Assembly (NCBI GenBank): GCA_945901065.1
Contig: CAMDKI010000003.1
Coordinates: forward strand, 1 to 64,000
DNA: 64,000 nt
Direction: 5' to 3'
Source: Chitinophaga pinensis
Lineage (GTDB): Bacteria > Bacteroidota > Bacteroidia > Chitinophagales > CAIOSU01
The translations under genes were made by a program, and so were the position numbers. Of this stretch, positions 17,101 through 25,832 are shown piece after piece. Each line of letters opens with the position of its first letter. Positions within the stretch are counted from its first letter, which is position 1. The notes beneath the pieces are model-generated. The model ran no database searches, was not told the origin of the DNA, and worked only from the letters and a program-made list of their open reading frames with translations.

Positions 17101-19935
17101 AGTACGTGCGGAGAAAGCAACCTTCCATGTGCTTTTATTGGCAGATAGGTATGCTGCAGGCAATTGCACATTGTTGAAATAAACCGGACCACCTGGCTCG
17201 CTGTTGCTTACCGTTATTTGACCGTTTTCGTTAATAGCAACTACCATTAAGCGCCATGCGTTGCGCCATGAAGTATAATTAAAAGTGGTATAACAACCTA
17301 GCACGGTATTGTCATACATAAGGTAAACACTACTATAGTTAGTGCCATTGCAGTTAGGCGTTACACCCGCACCATTATTGTAGGAGTCGAAAGACAATTT
17401 AATACCATTGCCATGACCAGTTTCAGAACCGCCTGGTGTAGTGGAAATGTTGGGGCCAAAAGAAAAACTCATCCCATCGGCACCACTACCGCCACCGGCA
17501 TAGATTTTAAAATACGTAATAAATTGATTTCCATCCAAACCATTATTATTATCAAAAACCAAACTACCTGTTTGGCTAGTTGCTGTAGACGTAAGCCTCA
17601 CATACTCGCCCGTTACGGTTGCATTTCCTGAGATAGTGGCACCGCTTGGTAGCGTATTGCCTACAAAAGAAGTATTGGTAAAGCTGTAAAAATCCTTACC
17701 CGCGGCACCCGAGAAGTAAATTTCGGATGTTTCGCCACAGCTAATAATGTTTTGGGCCACTGCAGTACCAGCAGTTGGCACTGCACAAGAGCAGCTCACA
17801 TTCAGATCAAAGCCTGCCCCTACTGTATTGCCATCTGATTGAAACTTAATGGTAAGCGGTATACCAGGGCCAGGAGCCGAGATGGTGAAACTGCCCGAAC
17901 CGCTATTGAAATAAGGGTTCAAGTATGTCGAAATATCGGAGCTTACGCCATCGGTAGCACTTATAAAGTCGAAGCCACTTTCAGTGGCATAGCTACCGCT
18001 AACGGTAAGTATTTGGTCGCTAGAAGTTGGATAAATAATAACCACGCGCGCCTCGTTGTTGGCATAGTTGCCACTTGGCCCGCCAGAATCGTAAATTTTG
18101 GCAGCACAGGTTGTTTGTACCTGTTGGTTAACGTTTAGGTAAATGCAAGTTACAGGGGTGTGCGTTACCGTATTGCTGTTTTGAGCAGCACCGCCACTAC
18201 AACGGTATTGTATTCGGTAGTCTTTGGCAACGGTGGTGTTGGTGGTATAAGTTGGGTTACTACCCCCCAATGCTACCCACCCGGTAAGGTCAACCCAAGT
18301 ACCTGTGCCCGCATCGGCATGCTGAAAATTATACTCCAAACCTGAACCTGTAGTAGTATAGCCTGTGCTGGTAAGAGTATAGTTGGCAGAACCTGAGCAT
18401 CCTGTTGCAGCCGAAATAGCCAAAGTTCCTGCGTTTGGATTGCCGCTGCATGGTGTGGTAGTATAGGTAACGGTTACTACCCAAGTGTTGCTCAATAGCT
18501 CTTGGGTATATACATCGCAATAAAACCAGTCATAAAAAGACAGGTAGGTACGGAATCCTTGCCAAGTAAAGGCAATATTACCGCCACCATGGGCTCCATT
18601 GGCTATGGTTTGCCCAGTAAGGCTGTAGTTGTTACTACCGTTACTATTACCTGTACCATTTTGTGTAGCTGTCCATGTTGCACCAACACCCACACGTGAG
18701 CGCTGCTCCGATCTCCAGGCGTCCAGATATGCTCTTACAGTGTAAGTAGTTGCAGTACCTGTAATGGTGCCTGCAGGTACGTTTACGTTCATCTGCTCTT
18801 GGCAAGCAGCATTAAAACCTGCAAAATACAAGTCGCCATTATTACCATAAGTATTGGTAGCGGTAGGGTCAATAGTTACTGGGTATTGCCTTTTAGCATC
18901 CATCAACCAATCCATTGGTACTACAACGCCCAAAGTTACTTTGTTGCCAGTTTGGCTGTAGGTATAGGTACCAATTAATGCTTGTCCCCCGTTTTTTACA
19001 TCGGCATTGCTGTCATAAAAAACCAAACGGTCAAAACGACCTTTAAGTGCACCGTTCTGATCCACAATTTCTAGTGATCCTTCCCAGCCTTGGGCAGTTT
19101 CCTCGCCACGACCTTCTACTATTTTCCAACCTGCTGGTAAGGTTATGTTTTCGGTAAACACCATGCTGCCACCAGGCAAAGCAACGGCTGGGCGGTTTTG
19201 GAGAATGTAGTCGGTTTCTAGTTGGTAGTAAGTAATATGCTGTTTGCGGTCAATTGATGGCCACATGCCCTCAAGGGTTAGTTCATTGCCCGATAGTACA
19301 TGCGATGTTGCCTCTTTTGCCGTTAAGGTGCCTACCACTTTGCCTGTTGCATCTACATACGTTATCAAGGCTTTTTCGCCAAACAGCAGGGCTCCTCCTT
19401 TACGGTCAAGTTGCATTTGGGTAGCGCCGGTATTGGTATTTATTAGTATTGGCAAATCGGTTGCGGCAATGCCAATTTTACCGCCCGGCAACATTACTGG
19501 CGACTGGCCAATAGTGCGCCAATATCCTTGAGCATCTTTATAGTGGAAGATACCTTTGGTTTGTTGTTTGGTAAAACTTCCATCAGCATTTTTAAATGTG
19601 CGGCTATTAGCATTGCGCAAGGCAATCTCCTCAATGCTATTTGGGGAGCCTTCTAGTTTTACCATGCCCAGCTCTGGGTGTTTACGCAAGTCAGGGCTAA
19701 GTGTAGGTTGTTCCTTAATTGATTCGGGGCTTACCACTAAAACTTCACCGCTGGCACTTTTTTTAACAGATGGGTCAACTTTAGGGGTCGAGGTAACGGT
19801 ATACTTAGGCTTACCCGAACTGCTTGAGGCAGGCTCCTGAATGCTTCCATTACTGTTTTGTGCCGCTAGCCCTTGCGAGAAGAACAGCATTAAAAACATA
19901 AACTTCTGGAAACTACTAATGTAATTATTCCTCAT
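14167..19935 (-). CDS. giant secreted repeat protein with lectin-like domains
   Basis: 1922 residues. The signal peptide ends near GLAAQ. The first ~500 residues form a conserved-looking beta region. About residues 590-720 are CUB-like (ESGFDFISATDG). About 750-980 resemble an L-type lectin domain (GADGMSFSFGPN, GNGIKLSFDSYNNG). About 1060-1250 are a LamG/concanavalin-like domain (SFTMEFWVKPT, GQLDNIRIWNDVRTSAEI). Then five Ig/PKD-like repeats of 68 residues (SGTQTICAGGSSTFTAS) are followed by a related sixth unit. The C-terminus ends in a filamentous-type region (FYNLTINKS) and stops at GELRVTP with no T9SS sorting domain, so it may be truncated or exported differently. Probably an adhesin or glycan-binding surface protein. 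Confidence 0.85.
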   Translation of the reverse strand: MRNNYISSFQKFMFLMLFFSQGLAAQNSNGSIQEPASSSSGKPKYTVTSTPKVDPSVKKSASGEVLVVSPESIKEQPTLSPDLRKHPELGMVKLEGSPNSIEEIALRNANSRTFKNADGSFTKQQTKGIFHYKDAQGYWRTIGQSPVMLPGGKIGIAATDLPILINTNTGATQMQLDRKGGALLFGEKALITYVDATGKVVGTLTAKEATSHVLSGNELTLEGMWPSIDRKQHITYYQLETDYILQNRPAVALPGGSMVFTENITLPAGWKIVEGRGEETAQGWEGSLEIVDQNGALKGRFDRLVFYDSNADVKNGGQALIGTYTYSQTGNKVTLGVVVPMDWLMDAKRQYPVTIDPTATNTYGNNGDLYFAGFNAACQEQMNVNVPAGTITGTATTYTVRAYLDAWRSEQRSRVGVGATWTATQNGTGNSNGSNNYSLTGQTIANGAHGGGNIAFTWQGFRTYLSFYDWFYCDVYTQELLSNTWVVTVTYTTTPCSGNPNAGTLAISAATGCSGSANYTLTSTGYTTTGSGLEYNFQHADAGTGTWVDLTGWVALGGSNPTYTTNTTVAKDYRIQYRCSGGAAQNSNTVTHTPVTCIYLNVNQQVQTTCAAKIYDSGGPSGNYANNEARVVIIYPTSSDQILTVSGSYATESGFDFISATDGVSSDISTYLNPYFNSGSGSFTISAPGPGIPLTIKFQSDGNTVGAGFDLNVSCSCAVPTAGTAVAQNIISCGETSEIYFSGAAGKDFYSFTNTSFVGNTLPSGATISGNATVTGEYVRLTSTATSQTGSLVFDNNNGLDGNQFITYFKIYAGGGSGADGMSFSFGPNISTTPGGSETGHGNGIKLSFDSYNNGAGVTPNCNGTNYSSVYLMYDNTVLGCYTTFNYTSWRNAWRLMVVAINENGQITVSNSEPGGPVYFNNVQLPAAYLSANKSTWKVAFSARTGGATDNHYVDDVNVYFGNQFQYSINNGSTWSNSATFTGLTAGTYNPIIRNKNVTCGNRALTAITIDGPPILPAIPTVSNNGPICAGGSVTLTSSGLAPGGKVASLTGTQTVNGNLVTAAVNSFTMEFWVKPTATRATTTQSNTGTIGTSAQRYAINPAFGNTDAGAGVSVGTDGISVFEHGAGYLPSTLVYDFQTPKTEWMHVAVVYNNRIPTLYINGVFVKTGVVSARSNVYPSSGTGSSYGYYNGQLDNIRIWNDVRTSAEIRANMNIEVPANNTGLVARYDFNASNVNASFGSPNNTNGGATFVDASYYTYTWSGTNAPAATTSETVNVSSPSGNYTVNYNTSNNCGSVNGGSTAVTVNAIPTAAISGTQTICAGGSSTFTASGGGTYAWSTGATTAAINVTTAGTYTVTVTNSGCTATASRALTVTPLPTAAISGTQTICAGGSSTFTASGGGTYAWSTGATTAAINVTTAGTYTVTVTNSGCTATASRALTVTPLPTAAISGTQTICAGGSSTFTASGGGTYAWSTGATTAAINVTTAGTYTVTVTNSGCTATASRALTVTPLPTAAISGTQTICAGGSSTFTASGGGTYAWSTGATTAAINVTTAGTYTVTVTNSGCTATASRALTVTPLPTAAISGTQTICAGGSSTFTASGGGTYAWSTGATTAAINVTAAGTYTVTVTNSGCTALASRTLTVNAIPTVGITPASPSVCNGASTTLTASGGVSYAWSTGSNIDAATVTPSSTTSYTVTVTGSNGCTATGSKSVTVTQLTISGGTFQSGDYVFSGTTSASWAVAGNWYQHNGTSFVLASAVPATTNNIFVYPTTASTCIVRNTVNLAGTNNGNNVNIMPGATINGTNNSRTINVYGNWTNDGTFTMGNSTVAFRGSANTTTSAGASSFYNLTINKSTTGALVEFLESFSCTEDFLVTQGTVQIPQDVVGQAEDISIQAAGALVLKQKTSGTKGGELRVTP
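14995..16020 (-). repeat. 204-base in-frame tandem repeat array (five 68-residue units)
   Basis: The plus-strand word caacggtgttacgg begins at 15193, 15397, 15601 and 15805, exactly 204 bases apart. The encoded units are almost identical in protein and differ mostly at synonymous sites; the outermost copies are more divergent. This is the pattern expected of recent amplification or gene conversion within a surface protein. Confidence 0.9.
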
Positions 19936-20254
19936 TGTAGCGTTTATTTTTTATTCAACTATACTAACACATTGAATCATTTGATTCTTGTTACTTTACC
20001 TATTATGATAAAACATAAAAAGCCAAGGTAATTCTATTTTAACATTTCCGCAATAGAAAATGTACAAAAAAATAGAAATTGCTTGAAATTGTATCATTAT
20101 GCATACAAAAATGACCGATTAGAGCATAAAAATGCCCTACGCTTACCGATGTATAGCAAATAAAATTGCTACGGTACTGCATAATACGTACTAATTACAT
20201 AAAAGTTCGGCGGGTTTATAAGTATTTATGCTCATTACAACTGAACGAGAATAA
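19936..20254. other. intergenic region upstream of the giant secreted protein
   Basis: 319 AT-rich bases holding no credible gene. It must contain the promoter of the giant protein, but no clear TAnnTTTG word at a convincing distance was found on the minus strand. Confidence 0.5.
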
Positions 20255-20735
20255 TTAATGACAAATATACTTGAACTTGATTTGTTTTTGTTCAAAAGTT
20301 GCAAAAAGTGCTTTCATGAAGCGAATTCGGAGCTTTCTGTGGCCTTTAGGCGAAAAAACAAATCCATCGAGCATAACGGCTCGGTTATTTGCCTTGTCGA
20401 GCATATAATAATTGATAAATGGCCCGGTCATGAAGTCGTGCTGCATATACCATAGGCCTCGGTTTTAAAGTGCCTCGAAGCCATTGATAACAATGCGGCG
20501 TTGCAACACATCAATAGTGAGGTAACCATGTTTGCCTAATAGAGCTTGGTATACACATAAGCTTTGCCCAGGCTATCTCTCGAAAATAACGGCCCTATAA
20601 CATTGATACCGTTAGGCAAAGTTGTGATATGCACAAACAGGTTGTTGCACATCTCTTATGGCTCTCATCGAAACCAAAAAATTGGTTTTTAATAGCCAGA
20701 AAATACGCAGGCGACATTTGCAATCAAATGTATAG
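20255..20735 (-). pseudogene. decayed DUF4837 family lipoprotein gene
   Basis: Conceptual translation of the minus strand gives, in order, IFWFR-stop-EP-stop-EMCNNLFVHI, RDSLGKAYVYT, a frameshift near 20545, LTIDVLQRRIVINGFEAL-stop-NRGLWYM, then an intact tail DFMTGPFINYYMLDKANNRA...MLDGFVFSP. This order and the RGLW...DFMxGPF...NR...GFVxxP motifs match the C-terminal two thirds of DUF4837 proteins. At least three in-frame stops inside aligned sequence, one further upstream and one frameshift are present. The N-terminal third is missing where the lytic transglycosylase gene begins. In other Bacteroidota, as I recall, DUF4837 genes sit beside this transglycosylase, so this is probably the native gene in decay. 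Confidence 0.72.
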
Positions 20736-20817
20736 AGTAGTATTTATTTTTTCTGTAAGCTCCAATTTATTATTTGGCAAACATAATGTTGGGCTATGCC
20801 TTTCCCTAACCTCGTGC

Positions 20818-22773
20818 TTACATCTGTATCTTCAACTTCATACCTACCTTCAAACTTTGCCCTTCGGTAAGGCCGTTTTGGTTCATGATTTGCTTTACGG
20901 TAACGCCAGGGTATTTTTGGGCAATTTCCCACAACGTATCGCCAGACCTTACGGTATGATAAACAACTTTCGACGATGGGGTACTATTAGTGCTACCACT
21001 GCCATTGCCCAGTTTGGCTTTGTCGGCTGCACTCATGCCATTAATTGCCTGGTATTGCGATAGTTTAGCGGTTGGCACATAAATATTGAGACGCTGGCCA
21101 GCGTTTAGGCTATTGCTAGCTAAATCATTCCAGTTCTTTACTTCCGAAACGGAGCAATTGTACCATGAGGCAATTACCGACAAATAATCGCCGCTTTTTA
21201 CCACATAAGTAATGAGCGTTAGCTCGTTTGTGCTTGGAGCGGTATACTTTACATCGCCCGAATCATTTTTAGTACCGGTAGTAGCAGTGCTAGCCGTATT
21301 GTTGGTTTTTGGAGCTATTGGCGTTGTTTTTAAATGCTCCTTTCTGTTCTTTTGAGTAAGGGTTAGGTATTCAACCTTTCTGTACTGCTCAGCACGATAG
21401 CTAGGCACATATACCTTAAGTTTTTGCCCAACATGCACCACCGTACTCGACATTCCGTTCCATTTTTTTATTTCCGTTACGCTACAATCAAACCACTCGC
21501 TTATGTAGCCCAAGTTGTCGCCTTTTTTCACTGTATAGCTTACTTTTGTTGTGGTACCATCGTCATAGCTGGTGTTGTTACCGCTAGAGCTATTGGTGTT
21601 AGTGCTTGTAGTGGTAGAAACCGTAGAATTAGCATTGTCAGTGTTGGTGCCTGCAATAGCATCGGTAGCTATTGGGCCCAAGAAAATGGAATCTCTGTAA
21701 TCTTCAAATGCTGCTATGCGCGTAATAGGCAGTTTAAGTGCATAACCATTTCTTGAAGCCGGAACTTCTCCTTTGCGAAGCGCAGGGTTTAAAAACTCCA
21801 GTTCAAGTTGGTCCATGCCTAATACATCGGCTATGCGCGCAAGAGTTACTTGGCGATATACCATTATGGTATCGGTTTGGTTAAAACTAAACCCTGTATA
21901 AATTGGCGTAAACTTATAATCCTCGAAGTGGTGCAACACGTACATGGCACCGATAAATGCTGGCACATAACCGCGGGTTTCAACCGGCAAGTATGGTCTT
22001 ATTTCCCAAAAGGTTTTTTTGCCCCCAGAGCGCTTAATGGCTTTGTTTACATTGCCTGGCCCGCAGTTGTATGCAGCAATTACCATCAGCCAATCGCCAT
22101 ATACATCGTACATTCGGTTTAGATACTCGACCGCAGCCTCTGTAGATTTATAAGGGTCGCGGCGCTCGTCCAAATAAGAGTGAATATCGAGATTGAGCCA
22201 CTTACCCGTTGAATACATAATTTGCCAGAGGCCTGTTGCGCCCATTTTTGATACGGCATTGGGGTTGAGAGCCGACTCAATTACTGGAAGATACTTGAGC
22301 TCTATAGGCATATTGCGCCTATCCAGCGCTTCTTCGAAAATAGGGAAATACAACTCAGCCATACCCAACATCCGCTTTACTTGGTCTCGTTTGCGAAGCG
22401 TATACAAATCAATATAAGCCTTTACATAAGGGTTATATGCCAAAGGAATAACAACGGGCATGTGCGCCATGTTGCTAATAATTATCGAATCGGAATAATC
22501 GGGAAAGCTCACGGTATCGAATGCAAAACGCTGTTGAATAAACAAACTATCGTTGTATTTGTAACAACCGCTGTACAGGCAATTGGTAAGGCTATCCAGT
22601 GCATCAATTATAAAATAGGTTTCCTGCACCGTAGCTTCGGCCAGCGAATCTTCACCTACTGGCAGATCAACAAGAACCTCTACTTCGCGAAAAGTGTCGT
22701 TTTGCTGCGCATAAAGGGTATTTATGCCAACCATTAGTTGTACTGCAAAAAAACTAATTAAGATACTTTTCAT
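20818..22773 (-). CDS. MltD-like lytic transglycosylase with three LysM domains
   Basis: 651 residues with a signal peptide (MKSILISFFAVQLMVGINTL). The SLT domain spans about residues 150-275, with catalytic Glu in YLPVIESALNPNAVS, GATGLWQIM and AYNCGPGNVNKAI. Three LysM modules follow (~415-460, ~525-570, ~605-651; YTVKKGDNLGYISEW, YVVKSGDYLSVIASWY, HTVRSGDTLWEIAQKYPG), separated by Ser/Thr/Asn-rich linkers. It cleaves the MurNAc-GlcNAc bond of peptidoglycan with anhydro product formation while held to glycan by LysM. It follows gatA by 88 bases at the end of the envelope cluster. Confidence 0.94.
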   Translation of the reverse strand: MKSILISFFAVQLMVGINTLYAQQNDTFREVEVLVDLPVGEDSLAEATVQETYFIIDALDSLTNCLYSGCYKYNDSLFIQQRFAFDTVSFPDYSDSIIISNMAHMPVVIPLAYNPYVKAYIDLYTLRKRDQVKRMLGMAELYFPIFEEALDRRNMPIELKYLPVIESALNPNAVSKMGATGLWQIMYSTGKWLNLDIHSYLDERRDPYKSTEAAVEYLNRMYDVYGDWLMVIAAYNCGPGNVNKAIKRSGGKKTFWEIRPYLPVETRGYVPAFIGAMYVLHHFEDYKFTPIYTGFSFNQTDTIMVYRQVTLARIADVLGMDQLELEFLNPALRKGEVPASRNGYALKLPITRIAAFEDYRDSIFLGPIATDAIAGTNTDNANSTVSTTTSTNTNSSSGNNTSYDDGTTTKVSYTVKKGDNLGYISEWFDCSVTEIKKWNGMSSTVVHVGQKLKVYVPSYRAEQYRKVEYLTLTQKNRKEHLKTTPIAPKTNNTASTATTGTKNDSGDVKYTAPSTNELTLITYVVKSGDYLSVIASWYNCSVSEVKNWNDLASNSLNAGQRLNIYVPTAKLSQYQAINGMSAADKAKLGNGSGSTNSTPSSKVVYHTVRSGDTLWEIAQKYPGVTVKQIMNQNGLTEGQSLKVGMKLKIQM

Positions 22774-22861
22774 GCCAAAAGGATTAAAAACTAGATTGCA
22801 GCGACTAAAGTAACAGCCCCTAAAGCTATGTGCTTTAACGCAAAAAACTCGTTAAAATTAA

Positions 22862-24298
22862 CTAAATTTTGTCGCTTTTATTGCCAAGCAACTGTTTCGA
22901 AAAAGCCAATAAGGCCGATTCGCTGAATTTATTGCCCATTAACTGCAACCCGAAGGGCAAACCATTTGGGTGCTTCCACATTGGTATTGAAACGGCTGGC
23001 AAGCCTGTTAAATTGGCTTGAACTGTAAAAATATCTGCCAAATACATTGCAATTGGGTCGGTCACTTTTTCGCCGATGGTAAATGCAGTAGTTGGGGCAC
23101 TCGGTAAGATAATAAAATCAAAATTGCTGAGCACCTGCAAGGTAGCATCGCGTATCAATCTTCTTGCTTTTTGAGCCTTACCATAGTAGGCGTCGTAGTA
23201 GCCAGCACTTAGTACAAAGGTACCCAGCATAATCCGCCTTTTAACCTCTGTGCCAAAGCCCTGTGTGCGCGATAGCGTATAAACCTCATCTGCAGTATGG
23301 GCGTTGGGGCTGCGGTAGCCATAGTGCACCCCATCGTATCGAGATAAGTTTGACGATGCCTCGGCAGTGGTAAGTACATAATAAGTGGGCACCAAAAAAT
23401 CAAGGTACGGAAAGCTAACAGGCTCAACTGTATGTCCATCGCTTCTTAAGTCTGCAATTAAAACCTCAATTTGCTGCTTAATAGTTTCATCAAGCCCCTC
23501 ATGTTCCAATACTTCTGGGTAATACGCAATTCGTACTTTTTCGCTATTGCCCAAAAGTTGGCTATACTGCGGCTCTTCAGTTTGCACTAAAGTGCTATCA
23601 TAATTATCGGGCCCAGCTATGGTCTCCAAGATTAAAGCGGCATCTTCAACACTATTGGTCATAGGGCCTACTTGATCGAAAGATGAGGCATAGGCCACCA
23701 CGCCCCACCTTGATACTAGGCCATAAGTTGGTTTGAGGCCAAAAATACCAGTGAAGGATGCTGGTTGGCGTATAGAGCCGCCCGTATCGGTGCCCAAAGC
23801 AGCGTGGCACATACCAGCCTGTACAGCAACTGCCGAGCCGCCCGACGAACCACCGGGCACTTTGGTTTCATCCAAGGCATTCAGTACATTTCCATATGCC
23901 GAGTTTTCGTTGCTGCCACCCATTGCAAACTCATCGCAATTGAGCCGACCAATAATTATAGCATCTGCATCCAATAAGCGCTGGGTTACAGTGGCATTAT
24001 AAATAGCTTTAAAGCCTTCGAGCATTTTGCTCGATGCCGAAACTATGTGCCCTTGGTAAGATATAACATCCTTAAGGCCAATAACCAAGCCGTGCAACTT
24101 GCCAGCGGCGCCCGCGGCAATTTTTGCATCTATTTGGAGGGCACGGTCTAACGCTTCTTGGTTGTATACTTCCAAAAAAGCATTTAGGTGTTGCTTTTGT
24201 TCAATTTGCTGTAGGTAATGCTGCACAATGGAAACGCAAGAAACACGTTTCTCAGCGAGGTCGTTTTGGATCTCGTAAAGGGTATGGTAATGCTTCAA
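22862..24298 (-). CDS. gatA: Asp-tRNA(Asn)/Glu-tRNA(Gln) amidotransferase subunit A
   Basis: 478 residues of the amidase signature family. The Ser-cisSer-Lys triad is visible: Lys in IGLKDVI, the Ser-rich VPGGSSGGSAVAVQAG and the nucleophile region GTDTGGSIRQPAS. GatA releases ammonia from glutamine for transamidation of mischarged tRNA, together with GatB and GatC, which are not in this window. The start is TTG at 24298: the frame back to the tatA stop (24 bases) has no ATG, and KHYHTLYEIQ matches the family N-terminus. The start spacing suggests co-translation with tatA. Confidence 0.95.
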   Translation of the reverse strand: MKHYHTLYEIQNDLAEKRVSCVSIVQHYLQQIEQKQHLNAFLEVYNQEALDRALQIDAKIAAGAAGKLHGLVIGLKDVISYQGHIVSASSKMLEGFKAIYNATVTQRLLDADAIIIGRLNCDEFAMGGSNENSAYGNVLNALDETKVPGGSSGGSAVAVQAGMCHAALGTDTGGSIRQPASFTGIFGLKPTYGLVSRWGVVAYASSFDQVGPMTNSVEDAALILETIAGPDNYDSTLVQTEEPQYSQLLGNSEKVRIAYYPEVLEHEGLDETIKQQIEVLIADLRSDGHTVEPVSFPYLDFLVPTYYVLTTAEASSNLSRYDGVHYGYRSPNAHTADEVYTLSRTQGFGTEVKRRIMLGTFVLSAGYYDAYYGKAQKARRLIRDATLQVLSNFDFIILPSAPTTAFTIGEKVTDPIAMYLADIFTVQANLTGLPAVSIPMWKHPNGLPFGLQLMGNKFSESALLAFSKQLLGNKSDKI

Positions 24299-24322
24299 AA
24301 CTGAAGAATGTGGTGCGGTAAG

Positions 24323-24544
24323 TTATTTGGTTTCCGCAGAGCTTTCCTTCTTCACTGGTTCGCGCATACCTTCTTCCAATTCGCTTTTCAGGCTATCTTT
24401 GGCAGTATTGAATTCGCGTATACCTTTGCCAATACCACGCATTAATTCAGGGATTTTTCTACCGCCAAACAACAGGATAACTACAAAAACGATAAGGATA
24501 ACCTCACCGCCTTGAATGCCTAAGAGCAAGAATAAATTGTCCAT
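24323..24544 (-). CDS. tatA: Sec-independent translocase TatA/E subunit
   Basis: 73 residues, typical TatA size. A short N-terminus is followed by one transmembrane helix (GEVILIVFVVILLFGGRKIPEL) with the family FGGRKIPEL hinge, then an amphipathic helix (GIGKGIREFNTAKDSLKSE) and an acidic/basic tail. TatA oligomers form the pore for folded, twin-arginine proteins in the inner membrane. tatC is not in the window. It lies between the LytM gene and gatA. Confidence 0.95.
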   Translation of the reverse strand: MDNLFLLLGIQGGEVILIVFVVILLFGGRKIPELMRGIGKGIREFNTAKDSLKSELEEGMREPVKKESSAETK

Positions 24545-24567
24545 AACTACTTGTTCAAAATTCGGTA

Positions 24568-24575
24568 CAAAGCTA
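24568..24575 (-). promoter_or_regulatory. -7 box TAGCTTTG for tatA-gatA
   Basis: Exact TAnnTTTG match on the minus strand, 23 bases before the tatA ATG and downstream of the LytM gene stop. It implies an internal promoter in the envelope cluster. Confidence 0.5.
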
Positions 24576-24581
24576 CACTTT

Positions 24582-25832
24582 TTATTGCGTAGTATATATC
24601 CATAATGCAGGGTTTAAGTTATTGGTTCCCTGCCACAGTTCAAAGTGTAATTCTGATAACGAAGAATCATCGTCGGTGTGCACGGTGCCTATTACTTGTT
24701 TAGCGGTTATTTTATCCCCAATTTTTACCGAAACGGTTTCTAATTTTGAGTAAACGGTAAAGTAATCGCCATGTTTTACTAACACAACTTGATTGTATCC
24801 TGGCATAAAGAGCACACTCGATACTTGCCCATCAAAAACGGCTCTAACCGGCGAATTGGCATTGGTTTTAATGTCAATGCCTTTGTTGTTGGTTATTAGG
24901 TTTCCGTTTACTGGGTGTGGGTGCTGCCCAAAGCTCTTAACAATTACCCCATTATCAACTGGCCAAGGTAGCTTTCCTTTGTTCAAACCAAACGAGGCAG
25001 AAAGTTTTGCATCAATTGCGGGCGCGGGTTTTACCGCATCGGGATTTTTCTTGATGGCATTGGCCTCATTTTTCTTTCTCTCTGCTTCTTTGGCAGCGGC
25101 AAGGGCTATTTCCTTTTGTATTAGGTCGTTTATCTTGTTACTGAGGGCAAGGGTTTGTTCTTCGTACTTTTTAATGTTGTTTTTCAGTTCCTTTTCCTTT
25201 TTCTGGAGGTTACCTACTATGGTGTTGGTTTGGCTGCGCTCGTTATCCAGTGTTTGCTTTTGGCCGGTTTGCTCTGCCAATAGGTCTTGCTGTACTTTCT
25301 TTTTATCATTCAGCTCTGTGAGTTTGCTAGCCAATGCATCTTGGGTCTCTTTTATCATCTCTGCTTGTCGAAGCCTAAACTCTGCCAAACGCTCAAGATA
25401 GCGCATTCGGTTATAGGCTTGTGCAAGCGTTTTGGCAGAAAAAATAAATACCGTCTCGTTGTACTTGCTATTGTGCTTATATGCATAGTACAGCATTTCA
25501 GCATACTCTTTCTTTAACTTTTCCAAGTCCATTTGGAGCGCCTTAATAATTGCTCCATTCTCGTCTATTTGGATATTGAGTATTGAAAGCTCCTTATTGA
25601 TGTTGGAAATTATCTTTTGGCGAGTATTGATTTGACTCAGTAACAACTCCAACTGCGAGATAGAGTTCTTTTTGTCTTCGCCTATTTTGCCCAGCAACTC
25701 TTTGTTTCGCTTTATATCCGACTCCAGCTTTTTGCGTTTCTTTTCAAGCGTAGCTCTATCCTGACCTTGCGCTTGCATGCCCAAGGAAGTGACGAATAAA
25801 ATAGCCAAAAGCAAGAAAACCCTAATCTTCAT
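24582..25832 (-). CDS. EnvC-like LytM protein with degenerate metal site
   Basis: 416 residues: signal peptide to ~22 (ending MQAQG), a long coiled coil (~25-255, very rich in Lys, Glu, Gln), a linker and a LytM/M23 domain (~300-415). In active M23 enzymes the zinc ligands lie in HxGxD and HxH; here the first His is Asn (NNKGIDIKT) and the first His of HxH is Glu (SELHFELW), while the usual YxH is YSK. Two ligands are thus lost, as in EnvC and NlpD, which activate amidases rather than cutting peptidoglycan. It overlaps the DUF4292 gene by 11 bases. Confidence 0.9.
   Translation of the reverse strand: MKIRVFLLLAILFVTSLGMQAQGQDRATLEKKRKKLESDIKRNKELLGKIGEDKKNSISQLELLLSQINTRQKIISNINKELSILNIQIDENGAIIKALQMDLEKLKKEYAEMLYYAYKHNSKYNETVFIFSAKTLAQAYNRMRYLERLAEFRLRQAEMIKETQDALASKLTELNDKKKVQQDLLAEQTGQKQTLDNERSQTNTIVGNLQKKEKELKNNIKKYEEQTLALSNKINDLIQKEIALAAAKEAERKKNEANAIKKNPDAVKPAPAIDAKLSASFGLNKGKLPWPVDNGVIVKSFGQHPHPVNGNLITNNKGIDIKTNANSPVRAVFDGQVSSVLFMPGYNQVVLVKHGDYFTVYSKLETVSVKIGDKITAKQVIGTVHTDDDSSLSELHFELWQGTNNLNPALWIYTTQ

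Noticed and set aside
20629-21063. Plus-strand ORF of 144 codons
   Set aside because: It lies opposite the transglycosylase 3' end and the DUF4837 remnant and has no protein-like pattern.
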